The notes below the pieces were generated by a model that did no database searches, was not told the origin of the DNA, and saw only the letters and a list, made by a program, of their open reading frames with translations. A DNA stretch of 64,000 nt from Nitratireductor aquimarinus (GTDB lineage: Bacteria > Pseudomonadota > Alphaproteobacteria > Rhizobiales > Rhizobiaceae): positions 62,001-126,000 of the forward strand of contig NZ_JAFKDE010000005.1 of NCBI RefSeq assembly GCF_017255295.1, in the 5' to 3' direction. The translations under genes and the position numbers were made by a program. The stretch's first letter is position 1. Each line of letters opens with the position of its first letter. This document shows, one piece after another, positions 57,501-64,000 of the stretch.

Positions 57501-59362
57501 GAAAGGTCGATGGCCCCGTCAAAGGCGTTCTCCAGCTCCATGTCATGCACGAAAATCTGGGCGCTGTCGGTGTCGTCAGCGTCGCCGACCTCGAAGGTCC
57601 GCTCGCTGATCACACGGAAACCCATGTTCTCCAGCAGCGGCACGCGCTCGGTCAGCGGCACCGGCGTATCGTAATGATAGATCTTCAGCGCGGCCTGCGC
57701 CTCGTCCTGATCTTCATGACGATGGAAATCGATGGCGATCGGGTTCTTTCTGGAAAGCCGGCTGATGCGCTCGGCATCGATCAGCGCCGTCTCCGCAGAG
57801 AAACCGTTGCGGTAGCTGTCGGGGAAGCCAGCCGCCACCTTGGCGAGCTTGATGTCGGCGCCGGTTTCTTCCACCGCCTCCTGCAGCGCGTCGTCCCAGG
57901 TGCGCACGATCTTGCGGATTTCGGCTTCCAGCGTCTCCGTCTCGATGCGCGGGGTCTTGCCGCCCGAACGCCCGATGATGAAGTGAACACGCGCCAGCGT
58001 GCCTTCCGGGAAGGCCGGATAATAGGCCGAGACGCGACCCTTGAAGACGTCCTTCAGGTAATTGCCGATCTCCACGCGCGCCTGCGAATCGTAGCGGTCG
58101 CGCGGCACGAAAACGATCACCGACACGAAGCGGTCGAACTGGTCGACGCGGTAGAGGGCGCGCACGCGCGGGCGCTCGCCCAGCGCAAGGATCGCCTCGG
58201 CATGCTTGCGCAGGATAGGCAGGCCGATCTGGAAAAGCTCGTCGCGCGGATAGGATTCCAGCACATTGGTGAGCGCCTTGCCCGAGTGATCGGTGGGCGC
58301 AAAGCCGGATTTGACGATCACGGCTTCCGCCTTGGAGCGCAGATACGGGATCTTCATCACCGAGCGCGTGTAGGCGGTGGAGGTGAACAGGCCCACGATG
58401 CGCAGCTCGCCGGTCAGCTTGCCCTCATCGTCGAATGTCTTGATGCCGATATAGTCGAGATAGGCGCGGCGGTGCACCACCGTCTTGGCGTTTGCCTTGG
58501 TCACGATGAACGGATCGGGACCATGCAGGAAGGCGCGGATTTCCGGCGTCGTCGAAACGGTCTCATTGCCGCGACGCAGAACCAGAACGTCGGGATCGGA
58601 CAGGATGCCGAGGCCCTTCTTGTCGGCGCGCTCCAGCGTGCCGCTTTCCTCACCGCCGGTGTAGAGGAATTCGCGCATGCCGAGGAAGGTGAAATTGTCG
58701 TCGCGCAGCCATTCCAGGAAGGCAATGGCCTCGGCCACGGCGTCTTTTTCCAGCGGCACCGGCGCGTAGCGCAGCTCGGTGATCTGCTGGTCGAGCCGGG
58801 CCAGCATCGGCTTCCAGTCGGCGACGGCTGCACGCACCTGCGCCAGCGTCTTGTCGAGCTGCGCCTTCAGGCTCTCGCTCTGCTCGTCGGTCAGTTTCGG
58901 CAGGTGAACATGGATAAGGCTCACCTTGTCATCGTCGGGGCCGACCTTGGTGTTCGCCACGTCGCCGACGATCTCGTCCACGCCGTTCTTGCCATGCCGA
59001 ACAACCAGAACCGGATGCAGCACCAGCGTCGCCTCGACGCCGAATTCGCTGAGTTCGCTCATCACCGAGTCGAACAGGAAGGGCATGTTGTCGTTCACGA
59101 GCGTCACCGTCGTGACGCCCCGGCCGCAACGCTCCACGCCGGTGCTGTTGTCCACGCGAACCACGCTGGTGCCGGGCTTGTGCGCCGAAATCGCCGACGC
59201 TGCGTCCTCGGCCGCCAGCAGCAGTGCGGCGTCCTCATACGCGCGAAGGTCCTCCGCTGGCGCGCGCGACAGAATGATCTGATGCACGCTCTCCACGCCT
59301 CCAGTCTTGCCCTTGGCTCCGCCCTTCTTGGCGGTCTTGGAGGTCTTTGCTTTGGCTACCAT
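54563..59362 (-). CDS. Large NAD-specific glutamate dehydrogenase (GDH-180 type)
   Basis: A 1599-residue protein of the large NAD-GDH class (called GdhZ in Caulobacter, GdhB in Pseudomonas), which deaminates glutamate to 2-oxoglutarate. The N-terminal ACT-like regulatory region (about 30-600) is followed by the catalytic GDH domain; the substrate-lysine motif is in VIVPVGAKGGFYPRRLP, preceded by RYGPVARGGLRWSDR, and the Rossmann region contains GDMSGDVFGNGML. The start MVAKAKTSK is preferred to a TTG 27 bp upstream. A Lys/Thr/Gly-rich N-terminal tail precedes the fold. The MFS gene is coupled downstream. Confidence 0.97.
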   Translation of the reverse strand: MVAKAKTSKTAKKGGAKGKTGGVESVHQIILSRAPAEDLRAYEDAALLLAAEDAASAISAHKPGTSVVRVDNSTGVERCGRGVTTVTLVNDNMPFLFDSVMSELSEFGVEATLVLHPVLVVRHGKNGVDEIVGDVANTKVGPDDDKVSLIHVHLPKLTDEQSESLKAQLDKTLAQVRAAVADWKPMLARLDQQITELRYAPVPLEKDAVAEAIAFLEWLRDDNFTFLGMREFLYTGGEESGTLERADKKGLGILSDPDVLVLRRGNETVSTTPEIRAFLHGPDPFIVTKANAKTVVHRRAYLDYIGIKTFDDEGKLTGELRIVGLFTSTAYTRSVMKIPYLRSKAEAVIVKSGFAPTDHSGKALTNVLESYPRDELFQIGLPILRKHAEAILALGERPRVRALYRVDQFDRFVSVIVFVPRDRYDSQARVEIGNYLKDVFKGRVSAYYPAFPEGTLARVHFIIGRSGGKTPRIETETLEAEIRKIVRTWDDALQEAVEETGADIKLAKVAAGFPDSYRNGFSAETALIDAERISRLSRKNPIAIDFHRHEDQDEAQAALKIYHYDTPVPLTERVPLLENMGFRVISERTFEVGDADDTDSAQIFVHDMELENAFDGAIDLSDEGALFEEMFLSVWRSEHDDDRLNALAQTARLRVDEIAILRAYSRFLAQANIPQSQGFIAATLNRYPQIARRLFEFFVVRFDPARAEKASAKDEAEALCKAIETDLDAVPNLDDDTIIRRFLNLIESTLRTNHYRPKEDEAVRSLALKFDSRAITGLPQPRPWREIFVYGPEVEGVHLRYGPVARGGLRWSDRAQDYRTEVLGLVKAQQVKNAVIVPVGAKGGFYPRRLPVGGNRQEVFEAGRAAYINFISSLLSLTDNLDGDRVLPPEGVVRHDGNDPYFVVAADKGTATFSDTANGISQAHDFWLDDAFASGGSAGYDHKKMGITARGAWEAVKRHFREMNRDIQTEPFTAVGVGDMSGDVFGNGMLLSTCTKVVAAFDHRDIFIDPDPDTAVSYAERKRLFDMGRSSWQDYDKDKLSKGGVIVSRSQKSITLPKAAADAIGLDKVTASPTEIMMAILRAPVDLLWFGGIGTYVRGAGESDQDVGDRANDAIRVAAREVGAKVVGEGANLGMTQLARIEFGMKGGRCNSDAIDNSAGVNSSDVEVNIKIALAAAMRGGGLERPARDKLLAEMTDEVAGLVLANNYQQTLAISQVVKRGMPEMPHQARMMTLLEQRGLLDRAVEFLPGPQELADRESRGEPLTRAEIGVLLAYAKIVLFDEIVASPVPDAPHLEEDLFAYFPDRMAKKYETEIRAHRLKREIIATELANDVINRGGPSFVTRLQDLTGQPAADIVAAFAVVREGFELRDVYRAIDALDNRIDGMAQLELYQLVWRLIYAATSWQLKNVSGKETVGQRIERLLAARKALEPKLLPMLPAFMRERLDNRQAQLVASGAPEELARRLAFLSVAQMVPDIELVAEKSGAPLEKAARAFFGVTEAFRIGRIEDAAHAIVPSDYYDGLALFRATDMISAARRGMSIAALTDYAKDDDPAAKWVEAGGEHVVRVRERLHSLVEGGDLTVSRLTVASGLMSDLSV

Positions 59363-59487
59363 GCCGAAAAATCCCTGTTGGTTTACCAAACTGGCCCATC
59401 GTATTCAGACAAAAGCGGTTTGACGACCCGTCATTCCACCATGCAGGCTCCATACACCTCTATTCCTATCGAAAGGGTGTTCGCAAA

Positions 59488-60069
59488 ATGACGCAACCGG
59501 TCACTGCATTGCATTTTCCGCCTCTTGAAGGCTTGAGCGAAGAGACGGAAGCCTATTTCGCAAAGTGCCGCGAAAAGCTGGGCCTCGTTCCCAACGTTCT
59601 GCTTGCCTACGCCTTCGATGAGAACAAGCTCAGGGCGTTTACCCAGATGTACAACGACCTGATGCTGAGCGATTCGGGGCTTTCCAAGCTCGAACGTGAA
59701 ATGATCGCCGTTGCCGTCTCCAGCGTGAACCACTGCTTCTACTGCCTGACTGCCCATGGCGCGGCGGTGCGCGAGCTTTCGGGTGATCCCGTGCTTGGCG
59801 AACTGATGGTCATGAACTACCGCGCGGCCCGGCTCGATCCGCGACAGAAGGCGATGCTCGATTTCGCGGTGAAGATGACCGAAACCCCTGACAAGATCGA
59901 GGAAAAGGACCGGCAGGCGCTTCGCGAGAACGGTTTTTCCGAGCGCGATATCTGGGACATCGCCGCCGTCGCCAGCTTCTTCAACATGACCAACCGCATG
60001 GCCGCTGCCGTCGATATGCATCCCAACCCCGAATATCATGCCGTGGCGCGGGAGCCCGCAGAGAGGTAA
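59488..60069 (+). CDS. Peroxidase-related AhpD/carboxymuconolactone decarboxylase-family protein
   Basis: A 193-residue protein with the AhpD-like core. The redox motif CFYC (Cys83, Cys86) followed by His90 in NHCFYCLTAHG is intact, so a thiol peroxidase-type or disulfide reductase activity is likely. It matches the 'uncharacterised peroxidase-related enzyme' group. It is divergent from the NAD-glutamate dehydrogenase with about 125 bp between starts. ATG 59488 fits the family N-terminus. Confidence 0.9.
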   Translation: MTQPVTALHFPPLEGLSEETEAYFAKCREKLGLVPNVLLAYAFDENKLRAFTQMYNDLMLSDSGLSKLEREMIAVAVSSVNHCFYCLTAHGAAVRELSGDPVLGELMVMNYRAARLDPRQKAMLDFAVKMTETPDKIEEKDRQALRENGFSERDIWDIAAVASFFNMTNRMAAAVDMHPNPEYHAVAREPAER

Positions 60070-60088
60070 CCGGCCCAGGGTCCTGCCC

Positions 60089-60637
60089 CTAGCGGTGAAC
60101 CCTGATTCGGGTGCGCGGGCCGATCAGCGGCAGAATGCGGGCCATGGCCTGCGGCGAAACCGCGATACAGCCTTCGGTCGGCGGAAAACCGGGCCTGGCG
60201 ATGTGGAAAAAGATCGCGCTGCCGCGATTGCGCATTGCCGGGCGCATGTTCCAGTCGGAGACCATGCACACATCATAGAGCCGGTCTTCACGCTCCATCC
60301 GTTCATGGCTTGCCGGATAGGGCAGCCGGACGGGGCGGTTGTAATTGCGGTCGCCGGAAGCATCGCACCAGCCATCGCGCGGATCGATTCGCGTCATCGC
60401 AAGGCGGGATGCGGGCGGGCCGGAGCGGGCGCGGTCGCCGCGAAAATAACCGTAGAGCAGGCGCATCCGGGTGAGCGGCGTTGCGCCGTCGCCCTCGCGT
60501 TTCAGCATGGTCGTGCCGCCGCGCCCGAGCGCGCAGGGAAAAACGAGCGGCCCGACCGTCAACAGCGCCTGGGTCGGTTTTCCCGGCCTGCGCCGCACCT
60601 CGATCAGATCAACCTTTTTGCCGGCTTTGTACTGCAT
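60089..60637 (-). CDS. L,D-transpeptidase family protein (YkuD-like)
   Basis: About 182 residues. The C-terminal motif FFHIARPGFPPTEGCIAVS corresponds to the YkuD HxnGC(I/V) catalytic block with Cys nucleophile, in the variant form used by short rhizobial L,D-transpeptidases. The enzyme would form 3-3 peptidoglycan cross-links or attach proteins to peptidoglycan. No signal peptide is visible from the chosen start at 60637, and the frame remains open upstream, so the N-terminus is uncertain. It is divergent from the CenR-like regulator, which governs the envelope in relatives. Confidence 0.82.
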   Translation of the reverse strand: MQYKAGKKVDLIEVRRRPGKPTQALLTVGPLVFPCALGRGGTTMLKREGDGATPLTRMRLLYGYFRGDRARSGPPASRLAMTRIDPRDGWCDASGDRNYNRPVRLPYPASHERMEREDRLYDVCMVSDWNMRPAMRNRGSAIFFHIARPGFPPTEGCIAVSPQAMARILPLIGPRTRIRVHR

Positions 60638-60791
60638 TCTGGGAAAAACCCGCGTCTTCGAATATGTTGCCCTGTGGAACAAATGTTCGCCATGGTCTTT
60701 TCGCACTGTCACGTTCCGCATAAAGCTGGAATGGTCAACACTGCAATTCCATTTGAACCAGCAAACGTTTTCCTGGATAGTGGATCGAATT

Positions 60792-61475
60792 ATGACGTCA
60801 CGCACCATCCTAATCGTTGATGATGATGAAGACCTGAGGACGACTCTCGTCGAGCAATTGTCGCTCTATGAAGAGTTCGACATTCTTCAGGAAGAAACGG
60901 CAACGAAGGGCATACAGGCTGCGCGCAGCGCAATTGTCGATCTGCTCATCATGGATGTCGGCCTGCCCGACATGGATGGCCGCGAGGCCGTCAAGCTTCT
61001 GCGCAAGGGCGGTTACCGGGCGCCGATCATCATGCTCACGGCGCAGGACACCGATTCGGACACCATTCTCGGGCTCGAGGCCGGCGCCAACGACTATGTG
61101 ACCAAGCCGTTCCGCTTCGCGGTGCTTCTGGCCCGCATCCGCGCACAGCTTCGCCAGCACGAGCAGAGCGAGGACGCGACCTTCGCGGTTGGCCCCTACA
61201 CGTTCAAGCCATCGCAGAAACTTCTCCTGGACGAGCGCGGCGGCAAGATCCGCCTGACGGAGAAGGAAGCCGCGATCATCAAATATCTCTACCGCGCCGA
61301 GCAGAAAGTGGTGACCCGCGACGTGCTCCTGGAAGAGGTATGGGGCTACAATTCGGGCGTGACGACGCACACGCTTGAGACACATGTTTATCGCCTTCGG
61401 CAAAAGATCGAGCGTGATCCTTCCAAAGCTGAAATTCTTGTGACAGAAAGCGGTGGTTATAAGCTCGTTCCGTGA
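60792..61475 (+). CDS. cenR: OmpR-family response regulator, CenR/OtpR-like
   Basis: A 227-residue response regulator: receiver domain with acidic pocket (DDDED, residues 10-14), phospho-acceptor Asp55 in LIMDVGLPDMDG, and KPFRF; then a winged-helix DNA-binding domain (LTEKEAAIIKYLYRAEQKVV, THTLETHVYRLRQKIE). It closely resembles the essential alphaproteobacterial envelope regulator CenR, called OtpR in Brucella. The following gene encodes a cyclic-nucleotide-binding protein, the same pairing as Brucella otpR. The partner kinase CenK is not in the window. The symbol rests on recognition, not on a search. Confidence 0.85.
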   Translation: MTSRTILIVDDDEDLRTTLVEQLSLYEEFDILQEETATKGIQAARSAIVDLLIMDVGLPDMDGREAVKLLRKGGYRAPIIMLTAQDTDSDTILGLEAGANDYVTKPFRFAVLLARIRAQLRQHEQSEDATFAVGPYTFKPSQKLLLDERGGKIRLTEKEAAIIKYLYRAEQKVVTRDVLLEEVWGYNSGVTTHTLETHVYRLRQKIERDPSKAEILVTESGGYKLVP

Positions 61476-61528
61476 GTCAGCGCGTAAGGCGTTTACAGAT
61501 CGTCGGGAACGGGTCGGGGACGACGTAA

Positions 61529-61984
61529 ATGGCGCTGGACGATGACATTCGCATTCTGTCCGGTGTGAGTCTTTTCGAAGGGTTCACGCGGGAGCAGTTG
61601 CGCCTCATGGCCTTCGGCGCCGAAAGCATGACGCTTTCCGCCGGACGGGATATCTATGGGGAAGGCGCTTTTGCCGACTGCGCCTTCATTGTCGCCTCGG
61701 GAAAAGTCGTCCTTTTCACCGAACATGACGACAGGCGGCAGATCATCGAAACGCTTGGGCCGGGCCAGATCATGGGCGAATTCGCGCTGATCGCGGAAGG
61801 CCGGCGCATGACCAGCGCGATGACCGAAAGCGAAACACGGCTGATCCGCGTCAGCCGCTCGACCTTTCACCGCATTCTCGAAGAATTTCCCGAAACGGCC
61901 ATGCGCCTGCACCAGCGGATTTCGAAAAATCTGCAGGCGATGATCGCGCGCATGGAAGAGGCGGCGTCGCGCCTTATCCGGTGA
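61529..61984 (+). CDS. Cyclic-nucleotide-binding domain protein (no DNA-binding domain)
   Basis: A 151-residue single-domain protein with a CRP-type cNMP fold. The phosphate-binding cassette region GQIMGEFALIAEGRRMTSAMT is recognisable. There is no HTH, so it is not a CRP transcription factor. It lies 53 bp after the CenR-like gene and is probably cotranscribed; in Brucella the equivalent gene is linked with otpR and beta-lactam tolerance. Ligand specificity cannot be read from sequence. Confidence 0.9.
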   Translation: MALDDDIRILSGVSLFEGFTREQLRLMAFGAESMTLSAGRDIYGEGAFADCAFIVASGKVVLFTEHDDRRQIIETLGPGQIMGEFALIAEGRRMTSAMTESETRLIRVSRSTFHRILEEFPETAMRLHQRISKNLQAMIARMEEAASRLIR

Positions 61985-62000
61985 TTCGCACGGTTTGGAG

Positions 62001-62075
62001 TTTTTTCCGGAATTTGCTCTGAAACGGGCTCGTTTTACGCCGTTTCAGGAAAAAGCCGGAAAAATTCCGAAAAAA
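62001..62075. terminator. Nested dyad between convergent genes (bidirectional terminator)
   Basis: The outer arms TTTTTTCCGGAATTT (62001-62015) and AAATTCC-G-AAAAAA (62062-62075) pair with one bulge, and inner arms CTGAAACGG (62019-62027) and CCGTTTCAG (62040-62048) form a second stem. The terminal T and A tracts give a U tract on either strand, fitting the convergent cNMP and xthA genes. Confidence 0.75.
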
Positions 62076-62079
62076 GAAA

Positions 62080-62889
62080 TCAGCCGAAATCGAAGCCGGC
62101 AATCACCGGCACATGGTCCGACGGACGGTCCCAGCCACGCGCCTCGCGCAGCACCTCGATCCGGCTGAGCGCCGGCGAGAGGTTGGGCGACGACCAGATG
62201 TGATCGAGCCTGCGGCCGCGGTCGGAAAGCGCCCAGTCCTTCGCGCGGTAGCTCCACCAGGTGAAGATCTTCTCTTCCGGCGGGATCTTCTCGCGCATCA
62301 GGTCCACCCAGCCGCCTTCCCTGCGCAGCCGCTCCAGCCCTTCGGTCTCGACCGGGGTGTGGCTGACCACTTTCAGAAGCTGCTTGTGCGACCAGACATC
62401 GGTTTCCAGCGGTGCGATGTTCAGATCGCCGACAAGGATCGAACCGGAGTTGCCGTCCTCTTCCGCCCGCAGGGCATGCATTTCGGCGAGGAAGTCGAGC
62501 TTGTGGCGGAATTTCGGATTGATGTCCGGGTCGGGTTCGTCGCCGCCGGCGGGAACGTAGAAATTGTGCAGGAGCACGGAACGACCGGGCGCGGCCTCGA
62601 CGGAAACGGAGATGTGGCGGGTGTCGCCCATGCCGCAGAATTCGCGCTTCTCGACCAGTTTCAACGGCCGGCGGGCAACGGTGGCGACGCCGTGATAGCC
62701 CTTCTGGCCATGGATCGCGATATGCTCATAGCCGGCCTTGCGGAAAGCGGCGGCGGGGAACTGGTCGTCAGCGCATTTGGTTTCCTGCAGGCACAGGACA
62801 TCCGGACTGTAGCGCTCCAGAAACTGCTCGACGAGCGGCATGCGCAGCCGCACGGAGTTGATGTTCCAGGTGGCGATGGAGAAGGGCAT
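62080..62889 (-). CDS. xthA: Exodeoxyribonuclease III
   Basis: A 269-residue AP endonuclease / 3'-5' exonuclease for base excision repair. MPFSIATWNINSVRLR, the metal-binding Glu in LCLQETKC, GDLNIAP, and the C-terminal SDHVPVIAGF (catalytic Asp-His) are intact. The start MPFSIATWN is fixed by homology; the frame stays open far upstream. Order ftsK-lolA-xthA is typical for Hyphomicrobiales. Confidence 0.97.
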   Translation of the reverse strand: MPFSIATWNINSVRLRMPLVEQFLERYSPDVLCLQETKCADDQFPAAAFRKAGYEHIAIHGQKGYHGVATVARRPLKLVEKREFCGMGDTRHISVSVEAAPGRSVLLHNFYVPAGGDEPDPDINPKFRHKLDFLAEMHALRAEEDGNSGSILVGDLNIAPLETDVWSHKQLLKVVSHTPVETEGLERLRREGGWVDLMREKIPPEEKIFTWWSYRAKDWALSDRGRRLDHIWSSPNLSPALSRIEVLREARGWDRPSDHVPVIAGFDFG

Positions 62890-63032
62890 GAAACGGGTCC
62901 GGGATTGATCGCTTGCGAGAAGCGTAAAATTGCCCGGAAGCCGCCGCGAAGACAAGCGCGGCATTCTGCCGAAAAGGAAAAGGCCGGGCTGTCCACAGCC
63001 CGGCCCCTCATAAAACGCGCAGAAACGCCCGG

Positions 63033-63668
63033 TCAGCGCTTGTTGCGGCTCATCTTGTCGACGCGGCGATAGTCGATCTCGAACACGCTCGGATCGAAGG
63101 TCACGCCCTGCTGGACGTTGAAGATCATGACCGTCGTGTCCTTGCCCTGCGCGTCGGTGATGGTCCACTGGCGCAAATCGTAGGAGGCGGAATCGAACAT
63201 CATGGTGATGGTCGAGTTTCCGAAGACCGACTTGTCGGCCATCTTGATCGTCGTCAGGTCATCGTCCTCGCGAACGGTCTGAACCTTGTCGCCGGACAGG
63301 TCGATGCGCTCGTCGAGCAGCAGCTTCAACGGCGTCTTGGACAGCGGATAGAGATCCGCCGTGTTGAGCTTCTTGTTCATGATCACCACCGAGCTGCCGT
63401 CGGAGGTAACGCGGAAGCCGGAGGGGGCTTCATAGTCGAAGCGGATCTTGCCCGGACGCTCGATGTAGAACTTGCCGCCGGTCTGCTCGCCACGCGGCCC
63501 GAACTGCACGAACTCGCCCATCATGGTGCGGACGCTGGAAAAATGCGCCGCAATCTGATCGGCGCTCTGGGCGGCCTGCGCCACCATCGGCGCGACAAGA
63601 GATGCCGCCAGAGCCAGTGCTGCAATGGCTGCGCGTCGCGCCAGAAAGTCGGTTGCCCGAAAAATCAT
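63033..63668 (-). CDS. lolA: Outer-membrane lipoprotein carrier LolA
   Basis: A 211-residue periplasmic chaperone that ferries lipoproteins to the outer membrane. Signal peptide: AAIAALALAASLVAPMVAQA. The LolA fold shows FVQFGPRGEQTGGKFYIERP, RPGKIRFDYEAP and the late VQQGVTFDPSVFEID. It lies between ftsK and xthA on the same strand. Confidence 0.95.
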   Translation of the reverse strand: MIFRATDFLARRAAIAALALAASLVAPMVAQAAQSADQIAAHFSSVRTMMGEFVQFGPRGEQTGGKFYIERPGKIRFDYEAPSGFRVTSDGSSVVIMNKKLNTADLYPLSKTPLKLLLDERIDLSGDKVQTVREDDDLTTIKMADKSVFGNSTITMMFDSASYDLRQWTITDAQGKDTTVMIFNVQQGVTFDPSVFEIDYRRVDKMSRNKR

Positions 63669-63776
63669 CGTGTTCGATCTCCACATTTGCCCCACCGGTA
63701 ACCAACCAGTAGGGCCGAATTTTGGCTGCCCGATAACGACCTGACGGGCCCCGGGTTCCAGCGTTGCGGGCCGGTG

Positions 63777-64000
63777 TCAGACCTCGTCCTGCTCGGTGGG
63801 CACGAGGATTTCGCGCTTGCCGGCGTGATTTGCCGGGCCGACGACGCCCTCTTCCTCCATGCGCTCGATGATCGAGGCGGCGCGGTTGTAGCCAATGCCC
63901 AGACGACGCTGGATGTAGCTGGTGGACGCCTTGCCATCGCGCAGCACCACGGCCACGGCCTGATCGTAAGGGTCTTCGGAATTGCCGAGATTGCCGCCGC
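63777..64000 (-). CDS. ftsK: DNA translocase FtsK, C-terminal end
   Basis: Only the last 74 codons are in the window; the gene continues beyond 64000. The FtsK gamma winged-helix domain is clear (SEDPYDQAVAVVLRDGKAST, SYIQRRLGIGYNRAASIIE, RMEEEGVVGPA), ending in REILVPTEQDEV. This domain reads KOPS sequences and contacts XerD during chromosome segregation. Confidence 0.95.
   Translation of the reverse strand, partial: GGNLGNSEDPYDQAVAVVLRDGKASTSYIQRRLGIGYNRAASIIERMEEEGVVGPANHAGKREILVPTEQDEV

Noticed and set aside
56354-59491. 1045-codon open frame antisense to the NAD-glutamate dehydrogenase gene
   Set aside because: It mirrors the codon pattern of the true gene; high third-position GC opens the antisense frame. 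Its translation has no recognisable domain.

Overview
This is a GC-rich chromosomal segment of an alphaproteobacterium, most likely order Hyphomicrobiales (Rhizobiales), in or near the Phyllobacteriaceae. The evidence is gene content and order: obgE-proB-proA-nadD-rsfS-rlmH-envC-ctpA-deacetylase-rppH, the atpHAGDC operon, leuS-lptE, ftsK-lolA-xthA, a CenR-type response regulator followed by a cyclic-nucleotide-binding protein, Usg, SdhAF4, and an L21 protein carrying an extra helix-hairpin-helix domain. Placement is by recognition of families only; no search was run.

Region 1 (1-10450) is accessory. A plus-strand cluster (acyl-CoA ligase end, thiolase-like protein, DUF35-SDR fusion, cyclase-family hydrolase, SDR) faces a minus-strand pair (SLC13/DASS-type anion transporter and LysR regulator). 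It looks like an uncharacterised CoA-dependent catabolic route. Two of its proteins have lost the usual catalytic residues. A DUF418 membrane protein, two TetR regulators with visible palindromic operators, a DUF4336 protein and tRNA-Ser(CGA) follow.

Region 2 (10699-31618) is housekeeping: ribosomal proteins L21 and L27, Obg GTPase, proline synthesis, NAD synthesis, ribosome silencing and 23S methylation, then a cell-envelope run (EnvC, CtpA, divergent polysaccharide deacetylase), RppH, an M23 peptidase, the F1 ATP synthase operon, a DUF4345-like membrane protein and PriA.

Region 3 (31744-42520) holds a transaldolase-like enzyme, a repeat-rich 0.7-kb stretch with a decayed partial copy of the adjacent acyltransferase gene, LptE, LeuS, a YggS-type PLP protein, a small haem-copper-oxidase-like membrane protein, Usg and acetyl-CoA synthetase. 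Behind acs lies a short autonomous-looking transcript with a very strong Shine-Dalgarno sequence, a 22-codon ORF and its own terminator. A 219-bp element with 18-bp terminal inverted repeats follows, then a thermonuclease gene whose start region is a 40-bp dyad.

Region 4 (42530-64000) includes SdhAF4, HtpX, RsmB, a heparinase II/III-family protein, an alpha/beta hydrolase, a membrane-anchored AraC regulator, an Lrp-LysE exporter pair, GNAT, PurH, an MFS transporter, the large NAD-glutamate dehydrogenase, an AhpD-like protein, an L,D-transpeptidase divergent from the CenR-like regulator, XthA, LolA and the end of FtsK.

Small interspersed repeats are frequent. One AT-poor 'gagcaattccaggaaaa' family sits directly after the stop codons of ctpA (degenerate), yggS and purH. 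A second palindromic family, built on 'CTTCTCCCCG..CGGGGAGAAGG', occurs five times in two clusters. No CRISPR array, rRNA operon, prophage or complete insertion sequence was seen.
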